A stretch of 8,239 nucleotides of DNA, from NCBI GenBank assembly GCA_023262125.1, contig JALRDT010000039.1:1-8239 (forward strand), given 5' to 3'. A program made the translations under genes and the position numbers. A model generated the notes under the pieces. The model saw only the letters and a list, made by a program, of their open reading frames with translations. It searched no databases and had not been told where the DNA came from. Source of the stretch: Candidatus Nanopelagicaceae bacterium. Lineage in GTDB: Bacteria; Actinomycetota; Actinomycetes; Nanopelagicales; Nanopelagicaceae. Each line of letters starts with the position of its first letter. Position 1 is the stretch's first letter. This document shows positions 1 through 6,271 of this stretch, piece after piece.

Positions 1-141
1 TGGTCTGGAGTCGGAATTATTGGCGCCGCAATTGGAGGATACGTATTTTTCAATCAAGAAATAAGTAAGGTTTCTATGCTTGGCATGGCAATAATTATCG
101 TAGGCGTTGTTGTAATGAACCTTGGAGGAGCTAGTCACTAA
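1..141 (+). CDS. Small multidrug resistance (SMR) family transporter, C-terminal fragment
   Basis: Only the last 46 codons are inside the window; the 5' part lies upstream of base 1. The fragment opens with WSGVG, matching the conserved W-x-G of SMR transmembrane helix 3 (Trp63/Gly65 in EmrE). It continues through a loop (FFNQEISKVS) into a final hydrophobic helix, LGMAIIIVGVVVMNL. Two glycines seven residues apart in that helix match the helix-4 dimerisation glycines (EmrE Gly90 and Gly97). The remaining length also agrees with EmrE, which has 48 residues from Trp63 to its end. Members are about 105-110 residue, four-helix inner-membrane antiporters that exchange protons for cationic drugs, guanidinium or similar compounds. 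The substrate-binding Glu of helix 1 is outside the window, so the subtype (Qac-like or Gdx-like) cannot be judged. The family call is firm; the substrate is unknown. Confidence 0.88.
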   Translation, partial: WSGVGIIGAAIGGYVFFNQEISKVSMLGMAIIIVGVVVMNLGGASH

Positions 142-199
142 GTTAACCCATCCAGAATTCCTAAATTGTAAATATTTAACCACAGTCAAAGATTTCAAT

Positions 200-205
200 T
201 ACACT
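200..205 (+). promoter_or_regulatory. -10 element for leaderless DUF4287 gene
   Basis: TACACT fits the actinobacterial -10 consensus TANNNT and is followed by six bases and then the ATG at 212. The predicted transcription start is therefore the A of the start codon. There is no purine-rich ribosome-binding site before 212. The -35 region is weak: TTTAAC at 175-180 would leave a 19-base spacer. Confidence 0.55.
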
Positions 206-211
206 TTAACA

Positions 212-424
212 ATGGCAGAGAAAAAAGTAATGGGTCCGGCTTCATATTTTCCTTCTATAGAGAAGAAGTATGGAAAGCCAATTGAATATTGGATGAAGGA
301 GCTTAAGAAAGTTTCAAAATTAGCTCATATGGAACAAGTTGCGCATTTGAAAGAGAAATTTGAATTAGGTCACGGCCACGCAAATGCTTTAGTTGCGTAT
401 TTCCGAAAGAAACAAGGCTTATAG
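212..424 (+). CDS. DUF4287 domain protein, 70 residues
   Basis: The protein begins MAEKKVMGPASYFPSIEKKY and ends with a segment rich in His, Lys and Ala (KFELGHGHANALVAYFRKK). The pattern 'SYFPSIEKKYGKPIEYW ... GHGHANALV' is what I recognise as the DUF4287 family of small soluble proteins; no biochemical role is established. The frame stays open upstream to a TTG at 122. I chose ATG 212 because the longer version would overlap the SMR gene and add 30 residues unlike the family, and because a TANNNT hexamer sits exactly six bases before 212. There is no signal peptide or membrane segment. It follows the SMR gene by 70 bp but probably has its own promoter. Its stop lies two bases from the stop of the convergent nitroreductase gene. 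Family fairly sure, function unknown. Confidence 0.8.
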   Translation: MAEKKVMGPASYFPSIEKKYGKPIEYWMKELKKVSKLAHMEQVAHLKEKFELGHGHANALVAYFRKKQGL

Positions 425-426
425 TT

Positions 427-1170
427 TCAAACTAATTTTGGTTTTGCTTTAATTTCTGAAGGTGCAATTCGGTTTGCTTTAAAGGCATTTGCATTTGAAC
501 TACTTGGGTAACCAATAGCAACTCCGCACAACAGTCGATAATTTTTTGGAATATCAAATTCTTTTCGAACGACATCATCCCAAATTCCTACTGCGCCTTG
601 CGGACATGTACCTAAACCATGGCCATGGGCAGAGAGAATTAAATTCTCCATCATCAAACCTGCATCGTTGGCTGCATAAATACCTAAACTCTTGTGTACA
701 TAAACAAATAATTCCGTTGGAGCGCCAAAGAATTTGTAGTTTGCAGCCCACCAATTATCTCTAGCTTCACGATCTTCTCTCTTGATTCCGTAGTGTCCGT
801 AAAGATCGGCACCAAGTCTCATGGCTCTAGGCTTTAAATCTTTTGAATATGGCTTGCTAATTATGCGATTGCTCGTAGGCAATCCATATCTAGTAATAAG
901 TAGCCTTATTTTCCCAAGGATTCCAGATTTTAATTGCTTTGATAAATACTCCCAGCGCTTTTGAAATTCCGCGCTGATTCGTTCTCTAACTTCGCCTTCA
1001 GCTACAGCAATCATAAATGGTCGAGTATTTGACCAGCTTGGTGCGGTAAGTGCATCAGTTAATACCTTTTGCAAGAGCTCTTGTGGTATCGGAGTAGGTA
1101 AGAAATCGCGAGTACTCCGACGAGATGCTAAGAAATCTGAGATTTCTTGACCTGAAAGGCGTTGCTCCAT
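427..1170 (-). CDS. Nitroreductase family FMN oxidoreductase
   Basis: A 247-residue protein of the NADPH-dependent nitroreductase fold. Such enzymes are homodimeric FMN flavoproteins that reduce nitro-aromatics, quinones or enones in the cytoplasm. Visible family signatures are RRSTRDF (residues 17-23, FMN phosphate contact), APSWSNTRPF (43-52), NYKFFGAP (144-151) and GHGLGTCPQGA (183-193). The central section, about residues 70-145, makes it longer than minimal 200-residue members. It contains LYGHYGI followed by an acidic/basic stretch, as in the larger nitroreductases with a lid between the core halves. No signal peptide or membrane helix is seen. It lies 15 bp after cysE on the same strand but appears to have its own leaderless promoter. 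The physiological substrate cannot be deduced. Family call secure; a link to sulfur metabolism is only positional. Confidence 0.92.
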   Translation of the reverse strand: MEQRLSGQEISDFLASRRSTRDFLPTPIPQELLQKVLTDALTAPSWSNTRPFMIAVAEGEVRERISAEFQKRWEYLSKQLKSGILGKIRLLITRYGLPTSNRIISKPYSKDLKPRAMRLGADLYGHYGIKREDREARDNWWAANYKFFGAPTELFVYVHKSLGIYAANDAGLMMENLILSAHGHGLGTCPQGAVGIWDDVVRKEFDIPKNYRLLCGVAIGYPSSSNANAFKANRIAPSEIKAKPKLV

Positions 1171-1178
1171 ATCTGGAG
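1165..1178. repeat. Perfect inverted repeat over nitroreductase start
   Basis: CTCCA-tatc-TGGAG is a perfect 5-bp-arm inverted repeat. It covers the start codon and predicted transcription start of the nitroreductase and touches its -10 hexamer. Its placement would suit a repressor site, since flavin nitroreductases are often under redox-responsive repressors. Five-base arms also occur often by chance, so this is only a candidate. Confidence 0.25.
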
Positions 1179-1182
1179 TCTA
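1177..1182 (-). promoter_or_regulatory. -10 element for leaderless nitroreductase gene
   Basis: On the minus strand TAGACT is followed by CCAGAT and then ATG at 1170. This puts the start codon at the predicted +1. It lies in the 15-bp gap after the cysE stop codon. No good -35 is seen and there is no Shine-Dalgarno sequence. Confidence 0.55.
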
Positions 1183-1185
1183 CGA

Positions 1186-1683
1186 TTAAATGTAGAAAAT
1201 ATCTGAATCGTTGGTCTTTTTGACGTCTTCAATTACAACACTGTTATAAGAAACCCGCGCATCATCAGCGATATTGACTGGGCCAAGAATTTTTGCACCA
1301 GCGCCGATAATTACTCGATTTCCAATAGTTGGATGACGTTTACCAGTTGCAAAACGTCTAGCACCTAAAGTTACGTTGTGATAGAGCATGACATCGTCAC
1401 CGATTTCAGCTGTTTCACCAATTACAACGCCGATGCCGTGATCTATAAAGAAGCGGCGTCCGATAGTGGCACCTGGGTGAATTTCAATTCCGGTTCTACG
1501 ACGTGCTCTGTTTGAAAACATTCTTGCTAAAAGTTTAATATTTCTATTCCAAAGCCAATGCGAAATTCGATAATTCCAAACCGCGTGAACGCCTGGATAT
1601 GTCAGGAAAACCTCTAACTTATTGCGCGCCGCAGGGTCGCGTTTTAAAGCAGTTTCGAGATCTTCTTTAATAGTTTTAAACAC
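1186..1683 (-). CDS. cysE: Serine O-acetyltransferase, short EpsC-like form
   Basis: This enzyme transfers acetyl from acetyl-CoA to L-serine, giving O-acetylserine, the substrate of CysK. The 165-residue protein has a short helical N-terminus ([20 protein letters not shown], 7-26), the H-A-V-W-N-Y-R-I region (33-40) and a left-handed beta-helix from about residue 65. Catalytic-site features are present: HPGATIG (69-75), [15 protein letters not shown] (78-92, containing the Asp-His pair) and GKRHPTIG (114-121). The C-terminus is unusual. After NSVVIEDV (147-154) the usual last coil ending in V-G-x-P-A is missing, replaced by a short acidic tail ending DIFYI. The terminal Ile matches the residue that inserts into the CysK active site in the cysteine synthase complex. 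The start is GTG at 1683, nine bases after cysK, with TAAAAT six bases upstream and no Shine-Dalgarno sequence. Very confident in the function. Confidence 0.95.
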   Translation of the reverse strand: MFKTIKEDLETALKRDPAARNKLEVFLTYPGVHAVWNYRISHWLWNRNIKLLARMFSNRARRRTGIEIHPGATIGRRFFIDHGIGVVIGETAEIGDDVMLYHNVTLGARRFATGKRHPTIGNRVIIGAGAKILGPVNIADDARVSYNSVVIEDVKKTNDSDIFYI

Positions 1684-1689
1684 TTAGAG

Positions 1690-1695
1690 ATTTTA
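1690..1695 (-). promoter_or_regulatory. -10 element for leaderless cysE, overlapping the cysK stop codon
   Basis: On the minus strand TAAAAT is followed by CTCTAA and then GTG at 1683. The first three bases are the cysK stop codon. It fits TANNNT at the same six-base distance seen at five other starts. It would give cysE a promoter separate from that of cysK, although read-through from cysK is also likely. Confidence 0.45.
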
Positions 1696-2622
1696 ATCCA
1701 TTAAGTCTTGGTAAAGCACAGTTGATAGATAACGCTCACCAAATGAAGGAATAATCACAACAATGATTTTTCCTGCAAATTCAGGTCGCTTAGCAATTTG
1801 AACCGCGCCCCAAAGAGCCGCGCCAGAAGAGATTCCAACTAATAGTCCCTCTTCTTTTGCTGCGCGACGCGCGTAATTAATTGCTTCATCACTTGGAGCA
1901 TCAAGAACTTCGTCATACACCTTTGTATCGAGAATTGGTGGGACGAAGTTTGGACCAATACCTTGGATTGGGTGACCTGAAGGAGATCCGCCATTGAGAA
2001 TTGGTGATGCAGCTGGTTCAACTGCAAAAACTTTTACATCAGGATTCTTCTCTTTAAGAACTTGTCCAATACCGGTAATTGTTCCACCAGTTCCAATGCC
2101 TGCAACTAGCGCAGCAACTTTTCCATCTGTATCATTCCAAATTTCTTGAGCAGTGGTCTTACGATGAATCTCTGGGTTTGCAGCATTCTCAAATTGACGA
2201 ACCAATACAGCGCCATCTTTTGCGCCAAGTTCCTCTGCTTTAGCAACAGCGCCTTTCATACCTTCCGCAGCAGGAGTCAAAACTAATTCTGCGCCAAATG
2301 CGCGTAGCAAAGCGCGACGTTCCTTTGACATTGAATCAGGCATAGTAAGAATTGTTTTGTAACCACGTGCAGCACCAACCATTGCAAGTGCGATTCCAGT
2401 ATTTCCAGAAGTTGCTTCAACAATTGTGCCGCCTGGCTTCAATGCACCTGCTGCTTCCGCAGCATCCACCATTGCAATACCGATACGATCTTTAACAGTG
2501 CTTGTTGGATTATAAAATTCAAGCTTTGCATAAACTTCTGCAGCAGCTCCATCAGTTACATGATTAATTCGAACTAGCGGAGTATTGCCAACAATCTTTG
2601 TAATATCGGAATGGACCTTCAT
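1693..2622 (-). CDS. cysK: Cysteine synthase A (O-acetylserine sulfhydrylase)
   Basis: A PLP-dependent cytoplasmic enzyme that makes L-cysteine from O-acetylserine and sulfide. At 309 residues it has the normal family length. Landmarks in order: GNTPLVR (12-18); the PLP Schiff-base lysine K44 in STVKDR, where Thr replaces the more usual Ser before VKDR; the substrate loop TSGNTG (71-76); the PLP phosphate-binding GIGTGGT (175-181); the [14 protein letters not shown] region (215-228) typical of CysK; GISSGAA (263-269); and [10 protein letters not shown] (292-301), whose Ser contacts the pyridine nitrogen. It is the first gene of a cysK-cysE pair separated by nine bases. It is the only start in the window with a clear ribosome-binding site, AAGGAG five bases before the ATG, so its mRNA has a leader. 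Cystathionine beta-synthase is unlikely: there is no CBS-pair domain and the C-terminus is CysK-like. Confidence 0.97.
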   Translation of the reverse strand: MKVHSDITKIVGNTPLVRINHVTDGAAAEVYAKLEFYNPTSTVKDRIGIAMVDAAEAAGALKPGGTIVEATSGNTGIALAMVGAARGYKTILTMPDSMSKERRALLRAFGAELVLTPAAEGMKGAVAKAEELGAKDGAVLVRQFENAANPEIHRKTTAQEIWNDTDGKVAALVAGIGTGGTITGIGQVLKEKNPDVKVFAVEPAASPILNGGSPSGHPIQGIGPNFVPPILDTKVYDEVLDAPSDEAINYARRAAKEEGLLVGISSGAALWGAVQIAKRPEFAGKIIVVIIPSFGERYLSTVLYQDLMD

Positions 2623-2627
2623 TTTTG

Positions 2628-2633
2628 CTCCTT
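2628..2633 (-). promoter_or_regulatory. Shine-Dalgarno sequence of cysK
   Basis: AAGGAG on the minus strand lies five bases before the cysK ATG, an ideal spacing. It fixes the cysK start and stands out because none of the other nine visible starts has a comparable site at a good distance. Confidence 0.8.
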
Positions 2634-2673
2634 ATTTGAAGAATGGGGGAATTTTAGAGAAGTAGCCCAAAAA

Positions 2674-2679
2674 AGACTA
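2674..2679 (-). promoter_or_regulatory. Possible -10 element of the cysK promoter
   Basis: TAGTCT on the minus strand is identical to the hexamer proposed for the RNase gene at 6272-6277. It would start the transcript near 2667 and give a leader of about 45 bases ending in the ribosome-binding site. No -35 at a proper distance is visible (TTGCAA at 2692-2697 is only 12 bases away). An alternative is TAAAAT nearer the gene. Weak call. Confidence 0.25.
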
Positions 2680-2721
2680 AACGCGAATTTCTTGCAAATA
2701 GGAAGTAGTTGTAATTAGTTA

Positions 2722-2727
2722 TAAACT
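2722..2727 (+). promoter_or_regulatory. -10 element for leaderless DUF4389-LLM operon
   Basis: TAAACT is followed by TAACCC and then ATG at 2734, placing the predicted transcription start on the start codon. It resembles the element before the DUF4287 gene (TACACT then TTAACA). There is no Shine-Dalgarno sequence; the -35 is not recognisable. Confidence 0.55.
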
Positions 2728-2733
2728 TAACCC

Positions 2734-3321
2734 ATGCTAAATCAAATCGAAACTCAAGTAGAAATTTCACTAGAAAATCGCAATCGCGCGACAGTCTTAT
2801 TCCGATTCTTTTTGAGTTTGCCAGTGTTTCTATTCATTTATCTCTTTGGGCAAATGGCTGAAAGTGAGTGGGGAACCTTGGTTCTTGCAGCTCCGGTAGC
2901 GGCTGCATTGGTTGCTAGAAATATCTACCCAAGCTGGCTTTTGACTTTCAATCATGCAGTAATGGAATTTGGCACACGATTTGCTGCTTACTTTTTCTTG
3001 CTTACAGATGAATACCCAACTTTCGAGCGAAATTCTAAAGTGGCTGTGATCTTCCCAGACGTGGAAGGTGGCAAGAAATTAAATCGCTGGCTACCGCTGG
3101 TTAAGTGGTTTCTAGCTATTCCACTTTACTTAGTCGGTCTTTTCTACATGGCACTAACATTTATCGCAACGGTGCTTGCTTGGGCATTGACATCTTTAAC
3201 TGGTTCTTACCCAGCATGGGCCGGAGAAATAACTTTAAATACAATTCGATATTGGAATCGTGTTTATGGATACGCAATTGCCCTAGTTACAGATAAATAT
3301 CCAAGCTTTTCTCTTAACTGA
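2734..3321 (+). CDS. DUF4389 integral membrane protein with two internal repeats
   Basis: A 195-residue membrane protein of unknown function. It reads as two copies of one module. Each has a hydrophobic hairpin after an Asn-Arg start (NRATVLFRFFLSLP, 17-30; NRWLPLVKWFLAIP, 117-130), then a Tyr-Pro-x-Trp segment (YPSW 65-68; YPAW 159-162), an amphipathic stretch, and a T-D-x-Y-P-x-F ending (TDEYPTF 91-97; TDKYPSF 186-192). The repeated YP-W...TD-YP-F pattern is typical of DUF4389 proteins in Actinobacteria. Likely membrane segments are about 20-40, 47-62, 77-90, 120-155 (probably two helices) and 175-186. The short polar N-terminus lacks a cleavable signal. The stop codon TGA shares its A with the ATG of the LLM gene (TGATG), so the two are probably translationally coupled. 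Whether it works with that flavoprotein is unknown. Confidence 0.85.
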   Translation: MLNQIETQVEISLENRNRATVLFRFFLSLPVFLFIYLFGQMAESEWGTLVLAAPVAAALVARNIYPSWLLTFNHAVMEFGTRFAAYFFLLTDEYPTFERNSKVAVIFPDVEGGKKLNRWLPLVKWFLAIPLYLVGLFYMALTFIATVLAWALTSLTGSYPAWAGEITLNTIRYWNRVYGYAIALVTDKYPSFSLN

Positions 3322-4346
3322 TGACTATTACCTTTGGCCTCGATACTTTCGGGGATATGCAGTCTGATGATCAAGGTAATCCAATTACAGCTGCTCAAAC
3401 CATCAGAAATTTAGTAGAGCAAGCAGTATTTGCTGATCAATTAGGAATTAATCATTTTAATATTGGTGAACACCATCGCGATGATTTTGCAGTTTCAGCA
3501 CCAGATTCGGTGCTTGCAGGAATTGCGACACGTACTAAGCAAATTACCTTGGGTTCTGGAGTCACGGTTTTATCAAGCGATGATCCAGTACGTGTTTTCC
3601 AGAGATTTTCCACTGTAGATGCGTTATCAAATGGTCGTGCGGAAATTACGGCTGGCCGCGGATCATTTATTGAATCATTTCCGCTATTTGGATATGACTT
3701 ACAAGATTACGGAAATTTGTTTGAAGAAAAGCTAGAGCTATTAGTTGAATTGCTTAAGGAGAGACCGGTTACCTGGTCAGGCGAACTTAGAGCCCTACTT
3801 GTAAATCAAGAGGTTTACCCAAAGAGTGAAAGTGGCGCGATTCCATTACGTGTTGGTGTCGGTGGCACTCCAGAATCAGTAGTGAGAGCAGCCCGCCTAA
3901 ATCTTCATTTAGCGTTAGCGATTATTGGTGGAGATCCAGCTCGCTTTGCACCATTTGCAAAGCTCTATCATCAATCAATGTCTGAATTTGGATATAAATC
4001 AAAGAGCATTTCAATCCATTCACCTGGATTTGTGGCAGAAACTGACGAAGAGGCAATCGAGACACATTGGCCAAATCATTTTGCCATGTTTGGACGTATC
4101 GGCCGCGAAAGAGGCTGGGCACCGATGACTAAAGATCATTTCTTGCAAGAAGTTCAATATGGCTCGCTATATGTAGGCTCGCCTGAAACTGTTGCAAAGA
4201 AAATAGCGTATGCCGTTAAGTCAGTTGGAGCGAATCGTTTTGATTTTAAATATGCAAATGGACCGCAAACTCAGTCACAATTAATGAAATGTCTAGAACT
4301 TTATGGAACTAAAGTCATTCCGATTGTGCGTGATTTGTTGGCTTAA
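3321..4346 (+). CDS. LLM class flavin-dependent monooxygenase, Atu2307/SP_0267 family
   Basis: A 341-residue cytoplasmic member of the bacterial luciferase-like superfamily, which uses reduced FMN or F420 on an (alpha/beta)8 barrel. Diagnostic blocks run the full length: LDTFGDM (7-13), NIGEHHRDDFAVSAP (47-61), TVLSSDDPVRVFQRF (82-96), GRGSFIESFPLFGYDL (112-127), VTWSGELR (150-157), VGVGGTPESVVRAAR (178-192), AIIGGDPARFAPF (200-212) and YVGSPETVAKKI (284-295). These match the Atu2307/SP_0267 subgroup, whose natural substrate is not known to me. The start shares one base with the DUF4389 stop and has no ribosome-binding site, implying coupling. Its 3' end overlaps the convergent membrane-protein gene by 32 bp. 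Intact, with no missing motif. The superfamily is certain; the cofactor (FMN or F420) cannot be settled from sequence alone. Confidence 0.95.
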   Translation: MTITFGLDTFGDMQSDDQGNPITAAQTIRNLVEQAVFADQLGINHFNIGEHHRDDFAVSAPDSVLAGIATRTKQITLGSGVTVLSSDDPVRVFQRFSTVDALSNGRAEITAGRGSFIESFPLFGYDLQDYGNLFEEKLELLVELLKERPVTWSGELRALLVNQEVYPKSESGAIPLRVGVGGTPESVVRAARLNLHLALAIIGGDPARFAPFAKLYHQSMSEFGYKSKSISIHSPGFVAETDEEAIETHWPNHFAMFGRIGRERGWAPMTKDHFLQEVQYGSLYVGSPETVAKKIAYAVKSVGANRFDFKYANGPQTQSQLMKCLELYGTKVIPIVRDLLA

Positions 4347-4893
4347 TGTGCTTTCGCCAGTCAATCCTAGAAATCAGATAAATAATTCCAATTGAAAATA
4401 ATTGGAGCGCCCAAGCATAAGGTGATTTAAAAGCGTTGCTTATTACATCACCTAAATCAGTGGCCTTTATTTGAGAAGCAGAAGTTGCGTAAAAGGTATA
4501 TGTAAATATGCGTCCAGAAAAGAAAGCTAAAGTTAATCTTTTAAGATTCATTTGCATTAACCCTGCTGCTTCAAAAAGCTGTGCTGAAGGCAGGGGAGAG
4601 ACAATAAATAGTGCCAATGTCCCGTATTTTCTTTTGTTATCAGTTTCTAAAACTTGACCTGCGTCATAAAGATTTTTTCGAGCTTTCTCGGGAATGTAGT
4701 TTCGTAAAGCACGCGTGGCCAGAGCTAATAAATATCTACCTAGCCCAGCCGCCAACGCACCAATAAGCACTACAGCTGCCGTATTTAATTCATGGGTAAT
4801 AATGAAATACACAAGAATTGACCAAGTAGGTGGTGCAAACATCGGCGCTAAATTGCAAGCAAATACCACCAACCCCAGGCTAATTAAGTTCAT
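4315..4893 (-). CDS. Small integral membrane protein, VTT/DedA-like
   Basis: A 192-residue hydrophobic protein. Likely membrane segments are about 3-20, 23-35, 38-60, 92-112, 120-138 and 158-176, with a Lys/Arg-rich cytoplasmic loop near 62-90 and a basic tail (RIDWRKHIK). The section FIVSPLPSAQLFEAAGLMQMNLKRLTLAFF (split 96-112 and 113-125) carries the Pro-x-Pro...Ala-Ala-Gly...Met...Leu-x-x-Phe pattern seen in VTT/DedA proteins, which include lipid scramblase-related transporters. The N-terminal amphipathic re-entrant signature of classical DedA is not clear, so I assign only similarity. Its ATG lies inside the last codons of the upstream RNase gene (14-bp overlap), with no Shine-Dalgarno sequence and a near-miss hexamer TAGATC. 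Its tail overlaps the LLM gene by 32 bp on the opposite strand. Expression is probably coupled to the RNase. Confidence 0.7.
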   Translation of the reverse strand: MNLISLGLVVFACNLAPMFAPPTWSILVYFIITHELNTAAVVLIGALAAGLGRYLLALATRALRNYIPEKARKNLYDAGQVLETDNKRKYGTLALFIVSPLPSAQLFEAAGLMQMNLKRLTLAFFSGRIFTYTFYATSASQIKATDLGDVISNAFKSPYAWALQLFSIGIIYLISRIDWRKHIKPTNHAQSE

Positions 4894-6265
4894 AAATTTG
4901 ATCTAATTTAGGAACTTGCGCATTCCAATTGAGTTTATTGTGAATCAAATTAGCAAAACTTTCAGCAGAGCTGGATTCTCCATGAACTGCATATACGCAA
5001 TTTGGAGTGGAATCGGCACTTCTAAACCATTTAATTAATTCTTCGCTATCAGCGTGCACTGAAAACTCTTCTATCTGAACTATTTCAGCGTTTACATCAA
5101 CAAATTTGCCATACATTTTTATAGTTTTGGCACCAGATAATAAATATTGGCCTCGAGTACCTGCTGCCTGATAACCGACGAGCAGAACGGAATTATTGGG
5201 GTTCGGCAACATATGTTCGAGATGATGCACAACACGACCACCAGTGGCCATTCCGCTTGCAGAAATAATTATTGAAGGCTGATTAATGTCATTAATTGCT
5301 TTAGATGCTTCAACCGTGGTTGCTTCATTTAATGTTCCCGGATCAAAAGGGTCTTCACTGAGATTAAAAAGCTCTGGGCGAATTTCGGGAGATTTTGAAT
5401 TTATTGCGTCTCTATAATGATTAAGGGCGGAAAGTGCCATTGGAGAATCGACATAAATTGGTAAATTTGGGATCTTCTTAGTTTTAATCAACTTCTTTAA
5501 TGTCATCAACATAATTTCAGTGCGATCTACGGCAAAAGCTGGAATCAAAATATTGCCATGTCGCTTGATAGTGCGATTAATCGCATCAGCCAAAGAGTCA
5601 TCGGTCTTAGGGTGTGTGCGATCACCGTAAGTTGATTCGGTTACCAAAGCTGAAATAGCACCTTTCGGAATTAAGTCAGGATTGGTAAGCACCATGTGAT
5701 TACCGCGTCCAATATCTCCAGTGAATACGACTCTCTTGCCTTCCACGGTTAGATCGACAAAAGAGGAACCCAAAATATGTCCACTTCTATGGAATGTAAC
5801 TGCTACATCTTTGGCTACTTCAAAGGGTTCATGGAAAGGAATTGGGTGAAATAGCGAAATCGCCTTTTCGGCTTCTTCGGCGTTATACAGGCCGGTAGGG
5901 TCTTTATGTTTTGAAAAACCCTTTTTCTTTGCATATTTAGCATCTTCGGTTTGTAATTTTGCGGAATCTCGCAAAACGATTGCAGCTAGTTTTGCAGTAT
6001 ATGGGGTGCAATAAATCGGACCGTCATATCCTTCTCGGACCAATTTCGGCAGATAGCCACAATGGTCTAAATGTGCATGTGAAATTACTATTGCATCAAT
6101 AGATTGTGGATCCTCGGAGAACTTCTCCCAATTCTTAAGGCGCAGCTCTTTTAAGCCTTGATATAAACCACAATCAATCATCACTTTTGATGATTTTCCT
6201 TGCACGATGAAACGGCTACCAGTCACAGTTCCGACTGCGCCAAGGAATTTGATAGTCGGGGACAT
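4880..6265 (-). CDS. Beta-CASP metallo-beta-lactamase-fold RNase (CPSF73/YSH1-like)
   Basis: A 461-residue cytoplasmic zinc-dependent ribonuclease of the COG1236 type, the family of Thermus TTHA0252 and of eukaryotic CPSF73. All expected residues are present: D31 in VMIDCGLYQG; the HxHxDH metal motif HAHLDH (63-68); H163 in SGHILGSS; D184 in FTGDIG; beta-CASP motif A E210 in TESTYGDR; motif B H404 in FSVHADS; motif C H428 in VHGE. The beta-CASP insertion spans about residues 210-370 (ILIPAFAVDRTE, SASGMATGGR), and the RMMBL tail runs from about 380 to the end. The family cleaves RNA endo- or exonucleolytically and takes part in RNA turnover or 3' processing; the targets here are unknown. It is distinct from the main RNase J, which has another length and C-terminal domain. 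The start ATG at 6265 lies six bases after TAGTCT. The VTT-like gene overlaps its end. Confidence 0.93.
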   Translation of the reverse strand: MSPTIKFLGAVGTVTGSRFIVQGKSSKVMIDCGLYQGLKELRLKNWEKFSEDPQSIDAIVISHAHLDHCGYLPKLVREGYDGPIYCTPYTAKLAAIVLRDSAKLQTEDAKYAKKKGFSKHKDPTGLYNAEEAEKAISLFHPIPFHEPFEVAKDVAVTFHRSGHILGSSFVDLTVEGKRVVFTGDIGRGNHMVLTNPDLIPKGAISALVTESTYGDRTHPKTDDSLADAINRTIKRHGNILIPAFAVDRTEIMLMTLKKLIKTKKIPNLPIYVDSPMALSALNHYRDAINSKSPEIRPELFNLSEDPFDPGTLNEATTVEASKAINDINQPSIIISASGMATGGRVVHHLEHMLPNPNNSVLLVGYQAAGTRGQYLLSGAKTIKMYGKFVDVNAEIVQIEEFSVHADSEELIKWFRSADSTPNCVYAVHGESSSAESFANLIHNKLNWNAQVPKLDQIYELN

Positions 6266-6271
6266 GTTTAA

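Larger units (their letters stand above)
2623..2733. other. Divergent intergenic region between cysK and the DUF4389 gene
   Basis: The longest gene-free stretch (111 bp) carries the control regions for both directions. It holds the cysK ribosome-binding site and short leader, a possible cysK -10 at 2674-2679, and the -10 for the rightward gene at 2722-2727. It is AT-rich. I see no convincing riboswitch, terminator stem or strong operator. Confidence 0.6.

Noticed and set aside
122..211. Longer DUF4287 protein starting at TTG 122
   Set aside because: It would overlap the SMR gene end and add 30 residues unlike the family, while ATG 212 has a well-placed -10 element and begins at the expected family N-terminus.
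427..1170. Extra central segment of the nitroreductase as a domain insertion or fusion
   Set aside because: The LYGHYGI...FFGAP section is a normal lid region of the longer nitroreductases, not a foreign domain.
1186..1260. CysE as a frameshifted pseudogene because of its odd C-terminus
   Set aside because: The frame is intact, catalytic residues are all present, and the tail ends in the Ile expected for CysK docking. A short but functional enzyme is the simpler reading.
2640..2700. Riboswitch or attenuator in the cysK leader
   Set aside because: The likely leader is only about 45 bases and I could not pair a stem of useful length or find a known sulfur-related aptamer pattern.
4880..6265. 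Metallo-beta-lactamase giving antibiotic resistance
   Set aside because: The beta-CASP motifs A, B and C and the RMMBL tail identify a nucleic-acid enzyme; there is no secretion signal.
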